Translations under genes and position numbers: made by a program
Shown here: piece by piece, positions 13,101 through 43,754 of the stretch
Numbering within the stretch: position 1 is the stretch's first letter
Layout: each line of letters opens with the position of its first letter
Source of the DNA: Epinephelus fuscoguttatus
Lineage: Eukaryota; Chordata; Actinopteri; Perciformes; Serranidae
NCBI RefSeq assembly: GCF_011397635.1
Contig: NC_064767.1
Span: 1,939,001-2,003,000 of the forward strand
Direction of reading: 5' to 3'
DNA length: 64,000 bases
The notes under the pieces: generated by a model
The model's database searches: none
What the model was told of the DNA's origin: nothing
What the model saw: the letters and a program-made list of their open reading frames with translations, nothing else

Positions 13101-16100
13101 ACATTTTGGACAACATACTATACTGTGACGTTTTCGTCACATTTTGGACGACATACTATACTATGACGTTTTCGTCACATTTTGGACGACATACTATACT
13201 GTGACGTTTTCGTCACATTTTGGACGACATACTATACTGTGACGTTTTCGTCACATTTTGGACAACATACTATACTGTGACGTTTTCGTCACATTTTGAC
13301 GACATACTATACTATGACGCTTTCACACATTTTGGACAACATACTATACTGTGACGTTTTCATCACATTTTTGACGACATGCTATACTGTGACGTTTATA
13401 ATTTTGATGACATGCTATACTATGATCTTTTTCATGATTTTTGATGACTTACTATACTATGACCATTTTATCACATTTTGACCACATACTATACTATGAC
13501 GTTTTAGTCACATTTTGGACGACATGCTATACTGTGAAGTTTTTTCATGATTTTGGACGACATACTATACTATGACGTTTTTTCATGATCTTGGACGACA
13601 TACCATACTATGACGTTTTTTCATGATCTTGGACGACTTACTATACTATGACTTTTTCATCACATTTTGGACGACATGCTATACTGTGACTTTTATAATT
13701 TTTGATGACATGCTATACTATGATCTTTTTTTCATGATTTTTGATGACTTACTATACTATGTCGTTTTTATCACATTTTGGACGACATACTATACTATGA
13801 CGTTTTCGTCACATTTTGGACATCATACTATACTATGACGTCACATTTTGGACGACATACTATACTATGACGTTTTTATCACATTTTGGACGACATACTA
13901 TACTATGACATTTTATCATATTTTGGACAACATACTATACTATGACATTTTATCACATTTTGGACGACATGCTATACTATGACCTTTTTTATCACATTTT
14001 GGACAACATACTATACTGTGATGTTTTCGTCACATTTTGGACGACATACTATACTATGACGTTTTCGTCACATTTTGGACAACATACTATACTGTGACGT
14101 TTTCGTCACATTTTGGACGACATACTATACTATGACGTTTTCGTCACATTTTGGACAACATACTATACTATGACGTTTTCGTCACATTTTGGACAACATA
14201 CTATACTGTGACATTTTCGTCACATTTTGGACGACATACTATACTGTGACGTTTTCATCACATTTTGGACGACATACTATACTATGACGTTTTCGTCACA
14301 TTTTGGACAACATACTATACTGTGACATTTTCATCACATTTTGGACGACATACTATACTATGACGTTTTCATCACATTTTGGACGACATACTATACTATG
14401 ACCTTTTTTATCACATTTTGGACAACATACTATACTGTGACTTTTATCACATTTTGATGACATGCTATACTATGACGCTTTTTCGTCACATTTTGGACAA
14501 CATACTATACTGTGACCTTTTCGTCACATTTTGGACGACATACTATACTATGACGTTTTCATCACATTTTGGACAACATACTATACTGTGACATTTTCAT
14601 CACATTTTGGACGACATACTATACTATGACCTTTTTATCACATTTTGACGACATACTATACTATGACGTTTTCATCACATTTTTGACGACATGCTATACT
14701 GTGACTTTTATAATTTTTGATGACATGCTATACTATGATCTTTTTTTCATGATTTTTGATGACTTACTATACTATGACCTTTTTATCACATTTTGACGAC
14801 ATACTATACTATGACGTTTTCGTCACATTTTGGACGACATGCTATACTGTGAAGTTTTTTCATGATTTTGGACGACATACTATACTATGACGTTTTTTCA
14901 TGATCTTGGACGACTTACTATACTATGACTTTTTCATCACATTTTGGACGACATGCTATACTGTGACTTTTATAATTTTTGATGACATGCTATACTATGA
15001 TCTTTTTTTCATGATTTTTGATGACTTACTATACTATGTCGTTTTTATCACATTTTGACGACATACTATACTGTGACCTTTTTTTCATGATTTTTGATGA
15101 CTTACTATACTATGACCTTTTTTATCACATTTTTGACGACATACTATACTATGACGTTTTCGTCACATTTTGGACAACATACTATACTGTGACATTTTCA
15201 TCACATTTTGATGACATACTATACTATGACGCTTTTCATCACATTTTTGACGACATACTATACTATGACGTTTTCATCACATTTTGGACGACATACTATA
15301 CTGTGACGTTTTCATCACATTTTGGACAACATACTATACTATGACGTTTTTTCATGATCTTGGACGACTTACTATACTATGACTTTTTCATCACATTTTG
15401 GACGACATGCTATACTGTGACTTTTATAATTTTTGATGACATGCTATACTATGATCTTTTTTTCATGATTTTTGATGACTTACTATACTATGACGTTTTT
15501 ATCACATTTTGACGACATACTATACTATGACGTTTTTTCATGATTTTTGATGACTTACTATACTATGACCTTTTTATCACATTTTGACGACATACTATAC
15601 TATGACGTTTTCGTCACATTTTGGACGACATGCTATACTGTGAAGTTTTTTCATGATTTTGGACGACATACTATACTATGACGTCTTTCATGATTTTGGA
15701 CGACATACTATACTATGACGTTTTTCATGATCTTGACGACTTACTATACTATGACTTTTCATCACATTTTGACGACATACTATACTGTGACTTTTATAAT
15801 TTTTGATGACATGCTATACTATGATCTTTTTTTAATCATTTTGGATGACTTACTATACTCTGTCGTTTTTATCACATTTTGGACGACATACTATACTATG
15901 ACGTTTTCGTCACATTTTGGACATCATACTATACTATGACGTTTTCGTCACATTTTGGACAACATACTATACTGTGACATTTTCATCACATTTTGGACGA
16001 CATACTATACTATGACGTTTTCGTCACATTTTGGACAACATACTATACTGTGACATTTTCATCACATTTTTGACGACATGCTATACTATGACCTTTTTTA

Positions 16101-19100
16101 TCACATTTTGGACAACATACTATACTGTGATGTTTTCGTCACATTTTGGACGACATACTATACTATGACGTTTTCGTCACATTTTGGACGACATACTATA
16201 CTTTGAAGTTTTCATCACATTTTGGACGAAATACTATACGATGTCCTTTTTTATCACATTTTGGACAACATACTATACTATGACGTTTTCGTCACATTTT
16301 GGACAACATACTATACTGTGACTTTTTCGTCACATTTTGGACGACATACTATACTGTGACGTTTTCATCACATTTTGGACGACATACTATACTATGACGT
16401 TTTCGTCACATTTTGGACAACATACTATACTGTGACATTTTCATCACATTTTGGACGACATACTATACTATGACGTTTTCATCACATTTTTGACGACATA
16501 CTATACTATGACCTTTTTTATCACATTTTGGACAACATACTATACTGTGACGTTTTCGTCACATTTTGGACGACATATTATACTATGACGTTTTCGTCAC
16601 ATTTTGGACAACATACTATACTATGACGTTTTCATCACATTTTGGACGACATACTATACTGTGACGTTTTCATCACATTTTTGACGACATGCTATACTGT
16701 GACTTTTATAATTTTTGATGACATGCTATACTGTTTTTTCACATTTTTGACGACTTAATATACTATGACGTTTTCGTCACATTTTGGACAACATACTATA
16801 CTGTGACGTTTTCATCACATTTTTGACGACATACTATACTATGACGTTTTCGTCACATTTTGGACAACATACTATACTATGATCTTTTTTTCATGATTTT
16901 TGATGACTTACTATACTATGACCTTTTTATCACATTTTGACGACATACTATACTATGACGTTTTCGTCACATTTTGGACAACATACTATACTGTGACGTT
17001 TTCATCACATTTTTGACGACATGCTATACTATGATCTTTTTTTCATGATTTTTGATGACTTACTATACTATGACGTTTTTATCACATTTTGACGACATAC
17101 TATACTATGGCGTTTCGTCACATTTTGGACAACATACTATACTGTGACATTTTCATCACATTTTGACGACATGCTATACTGTGACTTTTATAATTTTGAT
17201 GACATGCTATACTATGATCTTTTTCACATTTTTGATGACTTACTATACTATGACCTTTTATCACATTTTGACGACATACTATACTATGACGTTTCGTCAC
17301 ATTTTGGACAACATACTATACTGTGACGTTTCGTCACATTTTGGACGACATACTATACTGTAGCGTTTCGTCACATTTTGGACAACATACTATACTGTGA
17401 CGTTTCGTCACATTTTGGACGACATACTATACTACTATGACGTTTTCGTCACATTTTGGACAACATACTGTGACGTTTTCATCACATTTTTGACGACATG
17501 CTATACTGTGACTTTTATAATTTTTGATGACATGCTATACTATGATCTTTTTTTCATGATTTTTGATGACTTACTATACTATGACGTTTTCGTCACATTT
17601 TGGACGACATGCTATACTGTGAAGTTTTTTCATGATTTTGGACGACATACTATACTATGACGTTTTCATCATGATCTTTGTCGACATACCATACTATGAC
17701 ATTTTTGGAAGATATTGGACGACTTACTATACTATGACTTTTTCATCACATTTTGGACGACATGCTATACTGTGACTTTTATAATTTTTGATGACATGCT
17801 ATACTATGATCTTTTTTTCATGATTTTTGATGACTTACTATACTATGTCGTTTTTATCACATTTTGGACGACATACTATACTATGACGTTTTCGTCACAT
17901 TTTGGACATCATACTATACTATGACGTTTTCGTCACATTTTGGACAACATACTATACTGTGACATTTTCATCACATTTTGGACGACATACTATACTGTGA
18001 CATTTTCATCACATTTTTGACGACATGCTATACTATGACCTTTTTTATCACATTTTGGACAACATACTATACTGTGATGTTTTCGTCACATTTTGGACGA
18101 CATACTATACTATGACGTTTTCGTCACATTTTGGACAACATACTATACTGTGACGTTTTCGTCACATTTTGGACGACATACTATACTATGACGTTTTCGT
18201 CACATTTTGGACAACATACTATACTATGACGTTTTCGTCACATTTTGGACAACATACTATACTGTGACATTTTCATCACATTTTGGACGACATACTATAC
18301 TGTGACGTTTTCATCACATTTTGGACGACATACTATACTATGACGTTTTCGTCACATTTTGGACAACATACTATACTGTGACATTTTCATCACATTTTGG
18401 ACGACATACTATACTATGACGTTTTCATCACATTTTGGACGACATACTATACTATGACCTTTTTTATCACATTTTGGACAACATACTATACTGTGACGTT
18501 TTCGTCACATTTTGGACGACATATTATACTATGACGTTTTCGTCACATTTTGGACAACATACTATACTGTGACGTTTTCGTCACATTTTGGACGACATAC
18601 TATACTATGACGTTTTCGTCACATTTTGGACAACATACTATACTGTGACATTTTCATCACATTTTGGACGACATACTATACTATGACGTTTTCATCACAT
18701 TTTGGACGACATACTATACTGTGACGTTTTCATCACATTTTTGACGACATGCTATACTGTGACTTTTATAATTTTTGATGACATGCTATACTATGATCTT
18801 TTTTTCATGATTTTTGATGACTTACTATACTATGACCTTTTATCACATTTTGACACATACTATACTATGACGTTTTCACATTTTGACGACATGCTATACT
18901 GTGAAGTTTTTTCATGATTTTGACGACATACTATACTATGACGTTTTCATCACATTTTGACGACATACTATACTATGACGTTTCGTCACATTTTGACGAC
19001 ATACTATACTATGACGTTTCGTCACATTTTGACGACATACTATACTATGACGTTTCGCCACAATTTGGACCACATTCTATACTTTGTCGTTTTCGTCACA

Positions 19101-22100
19101 TTTTGGACGACATACTATACTATGACGTTTTCGTCACATTTTGGACAACATACTATACTGTGACGTTTTCATCACATTTGTACGACATACTATACTATGA
19201 CGTTTTCGTCACATTTTGGACAACATACTATACTGTGACATTTTCATCACATTTTGGACGACATACTATACTATGACGTTTTCATCACATTTTTGACGAC
19301 ATGCTATACTATGACCTTTTTTATCACATTTTGGACAACATACTATACTGTGACGTTTTCGTCACATTTTGGACGACATACTATACTATGACGTTTTCGT
19401 CACATTTTGGACGACATACTATACTGTGACGTTTTCGTCACATTTTGGACAACATACTATACTGTGACGTTTTCGTCACATTTTGGACGACATACTATAC
19501 TATGACGTTTTCGTCACATTTTGGACAACATACTATACTGTGACGTTTTCATCACATTTTTGACGACATGCTATACTGTGACTTTTATAATTTTTGATGA
19601 CATGCTATACTATGATCTTTTTTTCATGATTTTTGATGACTTACTATACTATGACCTTTTTATCACATTTTGACGACATACTATACTATGACGTTTTCGT
19701 CACATTTTGGACGACATGCTATACTGTGAAGTTTTTTCATGATTTTGGACGACATACTATACTATGACGTTTTTTCATGATCTTGGACGACATACCATAC
19801 TATGACGTTTTTTCATGATCTTGGACGACTTACTATACTATGACTTTTTCATCACATTTTGGACGACATGCTATACTGTGACTTTTATAATTTTTGATGA
19901 CATGCTATACTATGATCTTTTTTTCATGATTTTTGATGACTTACTATACTATGTCGTTTTATCACATTTTGACGACATACTATACTATGACGTTTCGTCA
20001 CATTTTGACATCATACTATACTATGTCGTTTCGTCACATTTTGGACAACATACTATACTGTGACATTTTCATCACATTTTGGACGACATACTATACTATG
20101 ACGTTTTCGTCACATTTTGGACAACATACTATACTGTGACATTTTCATCACATTTTTGACGACATGCTATACTATGACCTTTTTTATCACATTTTGGACA
20201 ACATACTATACTGTGATGTTTTCGTCACATTTTGGACGACATACTATACTATGACGTTTTCGTCACATTTTGGACAACATACTATACTGTGACGTTTTCG
20301 TCACATTTGTGACTACATACTATACTATGACTTTTCGTCACATTTTGGACAACATACTATACTATGACGTTTTCATCACATTTTGACAACATACTATACT
20401 GTGACATTTTCACATTTTGGACGACATACTATACTATGACGTTTTCATCACATTTTGGACGACATACTATACTATGACGTTTTCGTCACATTTTGGACAA
20501 CATACTATACTGTGACATTTTCATCACATTTTGGACGACATACTATACTATGACGTTTTCATCACATTTTGGACGACATACTATACTATGACCTTTTTTA
20601 TCACATTTTGGACAACATACTATACTATGACGTTTTCGTCACATTTTGGACAACATACTATACTGTGACGTTTTCGTCACATTTTGGACGACATACTATA
20701 CTATGAAGTTTTCATCACATTTTGGACAACATACTATACTGTGACATTTTCATCACATTTTGGACGACATACTATACTATGACGTTTTCATCACATTTTG
20801 GACGACATACTATACTGTGACGTTTTCATCACATTTTTGACGACATGCTATACTGTGACTTTTATAATTTTTGATGACATGCTATACTATGATTTTTTTC
20901 ATGATTTTTGATGACATACTATACTATGACCTTTTATCACATTTTGACGACATACTATACTATGACGTTTCATCACATTTTGACGACATGCTATACTGTG
21001 AAGTTTTTTCATGATTTTGACGACATACTATACTATGACGCTTTTTCATGATTTTGACGACTTACTATACTATGACTTTTCATCACATTTTGACGACATG
21101 CTATACTGTGACTTTTATAATTTTTGATGACATGCTATACTATGATCTTTTTCATGATTTTTGATGACTTACTATACTATGACTTTTATCACATTTTGAC
21201 GACATACTATACTATGACGTTTTTTCATGATTTTTGATGACTTACTATACTATGACCTTTTTTATCACATTTTTGACGACATACTATACTATGACGTTTT
21301 CGTCACATTTTGGACAACATACTATACTGTGACATTTTCATCACATTTTGGACGACATACTATACTATGACGTTTTCATCACATTTTTGACGACATACTA
21401 TACTATGACGTTTTCATCACATTTTGGACGACATACTATACTGTGACGTTTTCATCACATTTTGGACAACATACTATACTATGACGTTTTTTCATGATCT
21501 TGGACGACTTACTATACTATGACTTTTTCATCACATTTTGGACGACATGCTATACTGTGACTTTTATAATTTTTGATGACATGCTATACTATGATCTTTT
21601 TTTCATGATTTTTGATGACTTACTATACTATGACGTTTTTATCACATTTTGACGACATACTATACTATGACGTTTTTTCATGATTTTTGATGACTTACTA
21701 TACTATGACCTTTTTATCACATTTTGACGACATACTATACTATGACGTTTTCGTCACATTTTGGACGACATGCTATACTGTGAAGTTTTTCATGATTTTT
21801 GATGACATACTATACTATGATCGTTTTTCATGATCTTGACGACTTACTATACTATGACTTTTCATCACATTTTGACGACATGCTATACTGTGACTTTTAT
21901 AATTTTTGATGACATGCTATACTATGATCTTTTTTTCATGATTTTTGATGACTTACTATACTATGTCGTTTTTATCACATTTTGACGACATACTATACTG
22001 TGACCTTTTTTTCATGATTTTTGATGACTTACTATACTATGACCTTTTTTATCACATTTTTGACGACATACTATACTATGACGTTTTCGTCACATTTTGG

Positions 22101-22985
22101 ACAACATACTATACTGTGACCTTTTTTATCACATTTTTGACGACATACTATACTGTGACCTTTTTCATGATTTTGGACAACATACTATACTGTGACCTTT
22201 TTATCACATTTTTGACGACATACTATACTATGACGTTTTCGTCACATTTTGGACAACATACTATACTGTGACCTTTTTTATCACATTTTTGACGACATAC
22301 TATACTATGACGTTTTCGTCACATTTTGGACAACATACTATACTGTGACCTTTTTTATCACATTTTTGACGACATACTATACTATGACGTTTTCGTCACA
22401 TTTTGGACAACATACTATACTGTGACATTTTCATCACATTTTGGATGACATACTATACTATGACGTTTTCATCACATTTTGGACGACATACTATACTATG
22501 ACGTTTTCATCACATTTTTGACGACATACTATACTATGACGTTTTCATCACATTTTGGACGACATGCTATACTGTGACTTTTATAATTTTTGATGACATG
22601 CTATACTATGATCTTTTTTTCATGATTTTTGATGACTTACTATACTATGTCGTTTTTATCACATTTTGACGACATACTATACTATGTCGTTTTTATCACA
22701 TTTTGACGACATACTATACTATGACGTTTTTTCATGATCTTGGACGACTTACTATACTATGACGTTTTCGTCACATTTTGGACGACATACTATACTGTGA
22801 CGTTTTCATCACATTTTTGACGACATGCTATACTATGACGTTTTTATCACATTTTGACGACATGCTATACTATGACGTTTTCATCACATTTTGGACGACA
22901 TAACTTATTCGGACGTTTTTATCACATTTTGGACGACATACTATACCATGACATTTTTACGACGTTACTTATACATGTTTTCATC
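7124..22985. repeat. Giant satellite array, 37-38 bp monomer, about 15.9 kb
   Basis: The region is one uninterrupted head-to-tail array, roughly 415 units, with no strand switch. Type A units read GACGTTTTCGTCACATTTTG then GACGACATACTATACTAT. Type B units carry GACAACATACTATACTGT. A and B often alternate, giving a 76 bp dimer. Rarer units (CTTTTATAATTTTTGATGAC, TTTTTTTCATGATTTTTGAT, AAGTTTTTTCATGATTTTGG) come in a fixed order and recur as blocks. Variant marks recur every 2.0-2.2 kb between 11.5 and 22 kb. Both edges decay (7124-7200, 22890-22985), as expected when unequal exchange homogenises only the interior. Open frames of 60-120 codons in the array are repeat products and not genes. Confidence 0.95.
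13836..13843. promoter_or_regulatory. Consensus CRE palindrome inside a variant satellite unit
   Basis: A deletion in one unit joins its two half-sites into TGACGTCA, the full CREB/ATF site. Most other units keep TGACG and CGTCA separated by TTTT. Any function is untested. Confidence 0.3.
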
Positions 22986-25900
22986 AGCAGTTACAAAGTG
23001 GCACAGTGATGTAGACTAATGTACTCTATGACAACACTGTCATGTGAATGTACATTCATCACTAACAGACACACACACAAATTATTTCAGTGTTTTTTTA
23101 ATGGTACAACCAAATTACGGCATTATTCAATTCATGCATCCATCAGCTTTGCTGTCTGGATGGCTGGCTGGATGGATGGATGGATGGATACTTTATTAAT
23201 GCTTATTAATCCTGAGGGAAATTAAGACATGTAGTACCTTATTAAACAACACATTCAAAAACACACATACACATATGGATAGAGGATGTACCGTAAAACT
23301 TAAAAGCCTACTCCCAATAAAACATCCAGTTTCTTTTACTCGCCCAGTGTGGCTCCACATTTTGACAAAGAAAGGCCTGTCTCAGTTCGAGGCCTGGTCT
23401 GGTTGCCTGGCAGACCATCTTGTTGGCTACCAGCTTGAGCTCACGTTAGTTCGCTGTTTAGATCACACATAAATATAAGTACTCAAACTTTTGTTCAGCT
23501 CAGTTCATTTCATTTTACTAAAACCATGAGCACCAGAGAAGACTGTAATTTATTCAGATTAACTGGCGCGATGATCTTTGCTGAGCAACAGTTTTGTGTG
23601 AAAGGAATTAAAGGCCTGTCCCAAATATGGGCCTGTTGAGTTTAGTAATTTAAGCAAATAATAGCTCGGGCTATTAATTTTTTAAAAAGTTTTACGTTAA
23701 ATGTAAGAATAAAAATATAAGAATAAAAACCCCCAGCAGTCAAATGATCGCCTCATCCCAGGACAACTACAGAGAGCTTTTACTACAGTAGATACGATGG
23801 TAGAGCAGATTTAGGTGGTTGTCAGTGCAGGTGTTGCAGTGTAAGGTAGTTAATTAAAGTGTCAGAGCAGTGCAGGAGTAATAAATAAATACTTTGCTAT
23901 GGATAATATAAACGCAGTTGAAGATAAATGGATCTACAGAAATCAGTGCAAATACATTTTGTTCTTTTTGTTTTTTTCTTTGAAGAGTGAAGAGTACAAA
24001 CTGTGTTAAATGAAACTGGGTCAGCCTAAACTGGTGCCACCACAGCAGCTCTGGCTCCTCTGGTGTCTTGTCGTGGTTTGAAGGGTGAAAGTTTCACTGC
24101 GTCCCTTTGGCAAAGGGCGGCCCTGGTCCTCTGGGGCCCGTCCCTCAGGGTGTAAGGCGTGGCTGCAGATTCAACATGGGTTACCTGCTGCCTACAGCTT
24201 CATCCAGCTCTGTTGTGCTGCTGCTTTCCTGTATGTCTAATTCACACAGTGTACAGATTCATCACTTCCTGCACTCTGTCTGAATTTTGCACGTCATAAT
24301 AGTCACATGATCGCAAACAAGCATTTGTTTCAGACTGAAATTAAAAAGATGCAACATTCAGCAGAAATTACAGATTTTATTTCATTACCCCCCCCCCCCC
24401 CCAAAAAAAACCCCACTTTGTGCACATGTTGGGTTAAATTAAACAAAAACAAAAAAAAAAGAAAGAAAATATTTTTAAAGATCTCGTCTCCCCTGAGCAG
24501 ATTTGTCACTTTTTTTTCTTAAACTTTTTTGGTCAAAGAGGAGAACAAAAATCCTGACATCAACACAAGGCCTTTAAAACCTAAAGCAGCGTTTTCACAA
24601 ACAAAACATCTTTTTTTTTTACTCGCTCTGGTAGGACTGCCTCTGGACTGTGATGATCAAAAAAACTCTTGAACTTATTTATTTTTTGGCACTTTGCGTG
24701 TTTGTGATGCTCATGAGAGTCAACAGTGGAACCACCAAACTCAGAGCCACAGTTTCTAAAAATGAAAAAACAAAATGTGACGCCACTGTAAAGATCCAGG
24801 ACTTCACTCCACTGTCAGGCTACAATATGTGATGTGATATCCAAAATACTACATATCAGGTTCATCAGAAACACCTCTGAATGAAACAGTGAATGACTCA
24901 GACCATCAGTGGAACCTGAATTTAGAGCAAACCACTAAGTTATGTTTATGATGAGAAGCTACAGTTTAAGACTATCCTCTACAGTCTCTGCAAAATACTG
25001 ATTCAAAAAAATAAAAAATACGATTTCAAACTGAAACAGTGAATCAGTTACACTGACAGAAACAGATATAAAGTGCATCTGCACGCTCAGTTAAAGGCCA
25101 CAAAATTCACAGCAGCACGAGCAGCGATCATCTCATCACAGTCTCCAAATGTAACACTCATACAGAGTAACTTCATTTTTCCTTTGGGAGGTGAAAGGAT
25201 CAGCCTCAGTTTGGGAGGCACGATAATATCGGCACGTCATCAGTATCAGCTGATATTGGCTTTGAAATCAATTCTTGTTTTGCACAATGGATGAATATTA
25301 CATACTGAGATGGCTTTTATATTAGTTCAGAATGAGCCGCCCACAGACGCCATAGCAGGAGATGTGATCAGCTCGCTGTCTTTGGTTTAATACTCACTTT
25401 TTAATCCAGTTGCTTCGGTTGGTTTAAGAGCTGATTGATTTGCAGGATGACGCTATGAACGGACTGATTTGACTGTCACGTTTAAATGAAATCAGGCCTT
25501 TAAAAGCAAAGCTCAGATCACCTGTCCAGGGTGAACCCCGCCTCTCACCCAGTGTCAGCTGGGATAGGCTCCACCTCCTCGCGACCCCCAGCAGGATAAG
25601 AGGCAACAGAAAATGAATGAATGAATAACAATAATCACATTAATGCTATCAGTAACAGAACTTTGTTTATTTTGAGTTTTGTCTCTTTGTCATTTTTAAG
25701 AACCAGTTATCGTCCATATTGATTCATCACGACACCCTGAGCCTCGTCATATTTGTCTTTTGATAAAAGTTTTATTTGTATGTCCTCAACGTCAACTTTC
25801 CATGTGGTATCCATAACGATATCGAATATCAATATTTTTCGGGATGCACCATAATGGATTTTTTTTTGCTGATATCCAATATGCCAACATATAACAACTT

Positions 25901-27095
25901 ATATGGCCGATAACCAATATCAATATATTGGCTTTTTTGGTGATGATCAAGTCTCTTCTGTTGGGGATTTTTTTTTTTTTCATGATTGTATGACGGGTGC
26001 TATAAATAAAGTTTGATTTGATTTGCAAACATCATATCATGCATGCTCTCATCATCACCAGCAGATGGAGACATGAAATACTCTTCACTGTATGTAGTAT
26101 TCATCCATTGTGCAAAATAAGAAAAAGCACATTGGCTGATTCTGACAGTTCACTTTAAAGCTGATACCAACGACGTGCTGATATTACTGTGTATCACAGT
26201 GCAGTGTCATGACACACCACCATGCATGTGAACATCCAACAGCATCTACACTGTAAAACCTGTTCAGTGATGAGGTGAGGTCATAAACTGACTCGTCTGT
26301 TGGCAGACCTGCAGAGGCCGACAGTAAAATCCAAGTGAATGAGTTCAGAGACTGTGTTGAGGCCATGATGAGAGGATCACAGCTGACGTGCACAGAGCTC
26401 TAAAACCATCTGTGAATACAGCGACAGCTACATTAAGACATGTTGAACCACATGGAGACAATCTTGAGACATTTAGAAGTCCAAATGTGCTAAAACATTT
26501 CTTGTCCATGCAATTCCTGGAACTGTAACGGCAGCAAAGTGAGTAAACATACGTGAGGAGAAGAGACATTATTGTGTAGCTGGTTGTCTGATCTCCGTGC
26601 TCTAAGTATATCCAGTGGGTTTAAGAACACATTTGTCCACAGCAGGGTCAGTGGAGCTTCCTGTGCAGCTCTACACCGTGTTTAGTGCACAGAGCAAATT
26701 ACTTTTAAGGCTCTAGTAATATCATGGCACAATGGAAACACACTGGACAGAAGGTCCGAATTTATAACTGCAGTCACAGTGGACTGAGAAAGAAAAGCAG
26801 AATTGTATTCAGTCAATTATCTCCAATCATCTCCTAAGGTTTCCCTAAAGCGTTGGCTCTGTGTGTGTTGGCACTGAGAGATCGCTGGGAAACTGAAACC
26901 TGGCGTAACACGACCTGAAGACGTTTCCAAACTTTCACAGCAGATCATACTTTAAGTATGACGAGCCTTTGCTGTGACCTTCCAGAAATCACAAGGCTGA
27001 AGTGCACAAAAGGTCACATGCCTCTCCGTGCAAAGAGGTCTCTTCAGTTTGTGTTTGGGAATCCCAAACCTGTCGATTCCTCTTTTACCCCAGAA
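22986..27095. other. Repeat-rich spacer between satellite and tmem41a
   Basis: No gene seen. The stretch holds a GGAT tract with a LINE-type tail (23155-23225), a C13-14 run at 24388-24402, and AT-rich sequence. At 25520-25605 is a diverged copy of a common fish repeat: on the minus strand GGGTCGCGAGGAGGTGGAG and a block on the Gly-Gly-Trp-like boundary of ACACTGGGTGAGAGGCGGGG. A related copy lies at 37120-37290. Two patches rich in GATATCGG/CCGATAT words (25220-25270, 25800-25930) look like remains of a hAT-type element. Short frames here have no recognisable protein. Confidence 0.45.
23155..23225 (-). mobile_element. LINE 3' tail with CATC repeats
   Basis: On the minus strand the sequence reads TTTCCCTCAGGATTAATAAG, then AATAAAGTATCCATCCATCC and further CATC units. 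This is the usual 3' end of several fish non-LTR retrotransposons. No coding part remains. Confidence 0.4.
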
Positions 27096-42551
<15,456 letters not shown>

Positions 42552-42770
42552 GTTGCTGCCTGCTGACGGTCCGTGTGTTCAGTCTGACCGGAGGAGCGAA
42601 GACCCGGCGGAGGAACAATGTCGACGTGTTGTGGTTCAGCTGGACGACACCGAGGGAGGGGGGTGTCTGTGACCGGGCAGCAGGCTCCAGATGACGGGCG
42701 ACGGATCACATTGCAGCCGGCGACCAACAACTTGGTTGAGGCCGAGGGGGAAACACACTGATGACATGTG
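42552..42770 (-). promoter_or_regulatory. CpG-rich start region of tmem41a
   Basis: The sequence upstream of the tmem41a start, together with exon 1, is GC-rich with many CpG dinucleotides, in sharp contrast to the AT-rich surroundings. This is the usual form of a housekeeping promoter. No TATA box is evident and the transcription start is not determined. Confidence 0.45.
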
Positions 42771-42950
42771 TGTAACCTGAACTCACCAACGCGTCAGACA
42801 CGTTTCCTGTTTGTGTTTGCTCTGCTTTATCTCCCACACACTGTCACATCATGTCTTCATTAATTGAATTTACTGGAGACACTGAAGAACAAGTTTCATG
42901 TGATTTAAGTCAACTTTGGAGAACAGCTGCAGACTGTGTGGACACGATGA

Positions 42951-42968
42951 GCCGCCAGGGGGCGACAC
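42951..42968 (+). promoter_or_regulatory. CTCF-like binding motif
   Basis: GCCGCCAGGGGGCGACAC matches the CTCF core. It lies about 400 bases upstream of the tmem41a start. Confidence 0.45.
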
Positions 42969-42999
42969 GTGTCAATGTGCAGCGGTAATATTTATAGAT

Positions 43000-43620
43000 C
43001 TAATCCTCATTATGCAGCACTGCGTTACTGGGAAAATTAAGAAAAAGGAAAACAACTACAAAATATAAATATAAATAAAATAACTATGAAAATATGTATA
43101 CTTATTATACATACATGCATGCTTTTTATAATACTACTGAATAAATAAAGGTCTAAAATAAAATAAAAATAAAAAAAACTACAAAATACAAATAAAAAAT
43201 ATGAATAAAATAATTATTAAAATGTGTACACTTATATATATATGTTTTTATAATATAACTGAATAAATACATAAAATATTATTAAAAAATAAAAGGTCTA
43301 AAATAAATGGCAACACATATATTTTGCAAAGTTAATCTTGTCTCTTACTTCTTAGCTAAAGACTTTCACTTATATTTCTGGATCTAGATCCTCATTATGC
43401 AGCACTGGGTTACTTGGAAAATTTAAAAAAACAAACCTACGAAATATAAGTAAAAAATAAATATAATTATGAAAATACGTACATTTATTTTTTATATCTA
43501 TAATGTATAACTAACTAAATAAATAAAACATCATAAAAGGAATAAAAGTCTAAAATAAATGGCAACACATATTTTTGCAAATTAGTAATCTTGTCTTTTA
43601 CTTCAAGGCTCTAGACTTTT
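43000..43620. repeat. Diverged tandem duplication, AT-rich
   Basis: CCTCATTATGCAGCACTG appears at about 43005 and 43390, and AATAAATGGCAACACATAT at about 43302 and 43555. Between these marks both copies hold matching A/T-rich text with length differences. Unit size is about 250-385 bases. Confidence 0.6.
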
Positions 43621-43754
43621 GTTTTTTAATTCTTTATTTGATGTATTTACATACAGGCATGTTTTCTGTAGAGGGCCAATAAGGCGATACAAAGTTAAAT
43701 TAATCTCCAAATACAGTAACATCAGGGAGCAACATGCCGGAGAAGGCTTCAGAC

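Noticed and set aside
7124..22985. Series of 60-120 codon frames (FITFWTTYYTVTFSSHFG-like) as a repetitive protein family
   Set aside because: They are read-outs of the 38 bp satellite. Units of 37 and 38 bases shift the frame, the frames start and stop with unit variants, and there is no promoter or splice context.
7124..22985. CRISPR array
   Set aside because: Units are directly adjacent and all parts recur; there are no unique spacers of constant length, no leader and no cas genes, and the setting is a vertebrate genome.
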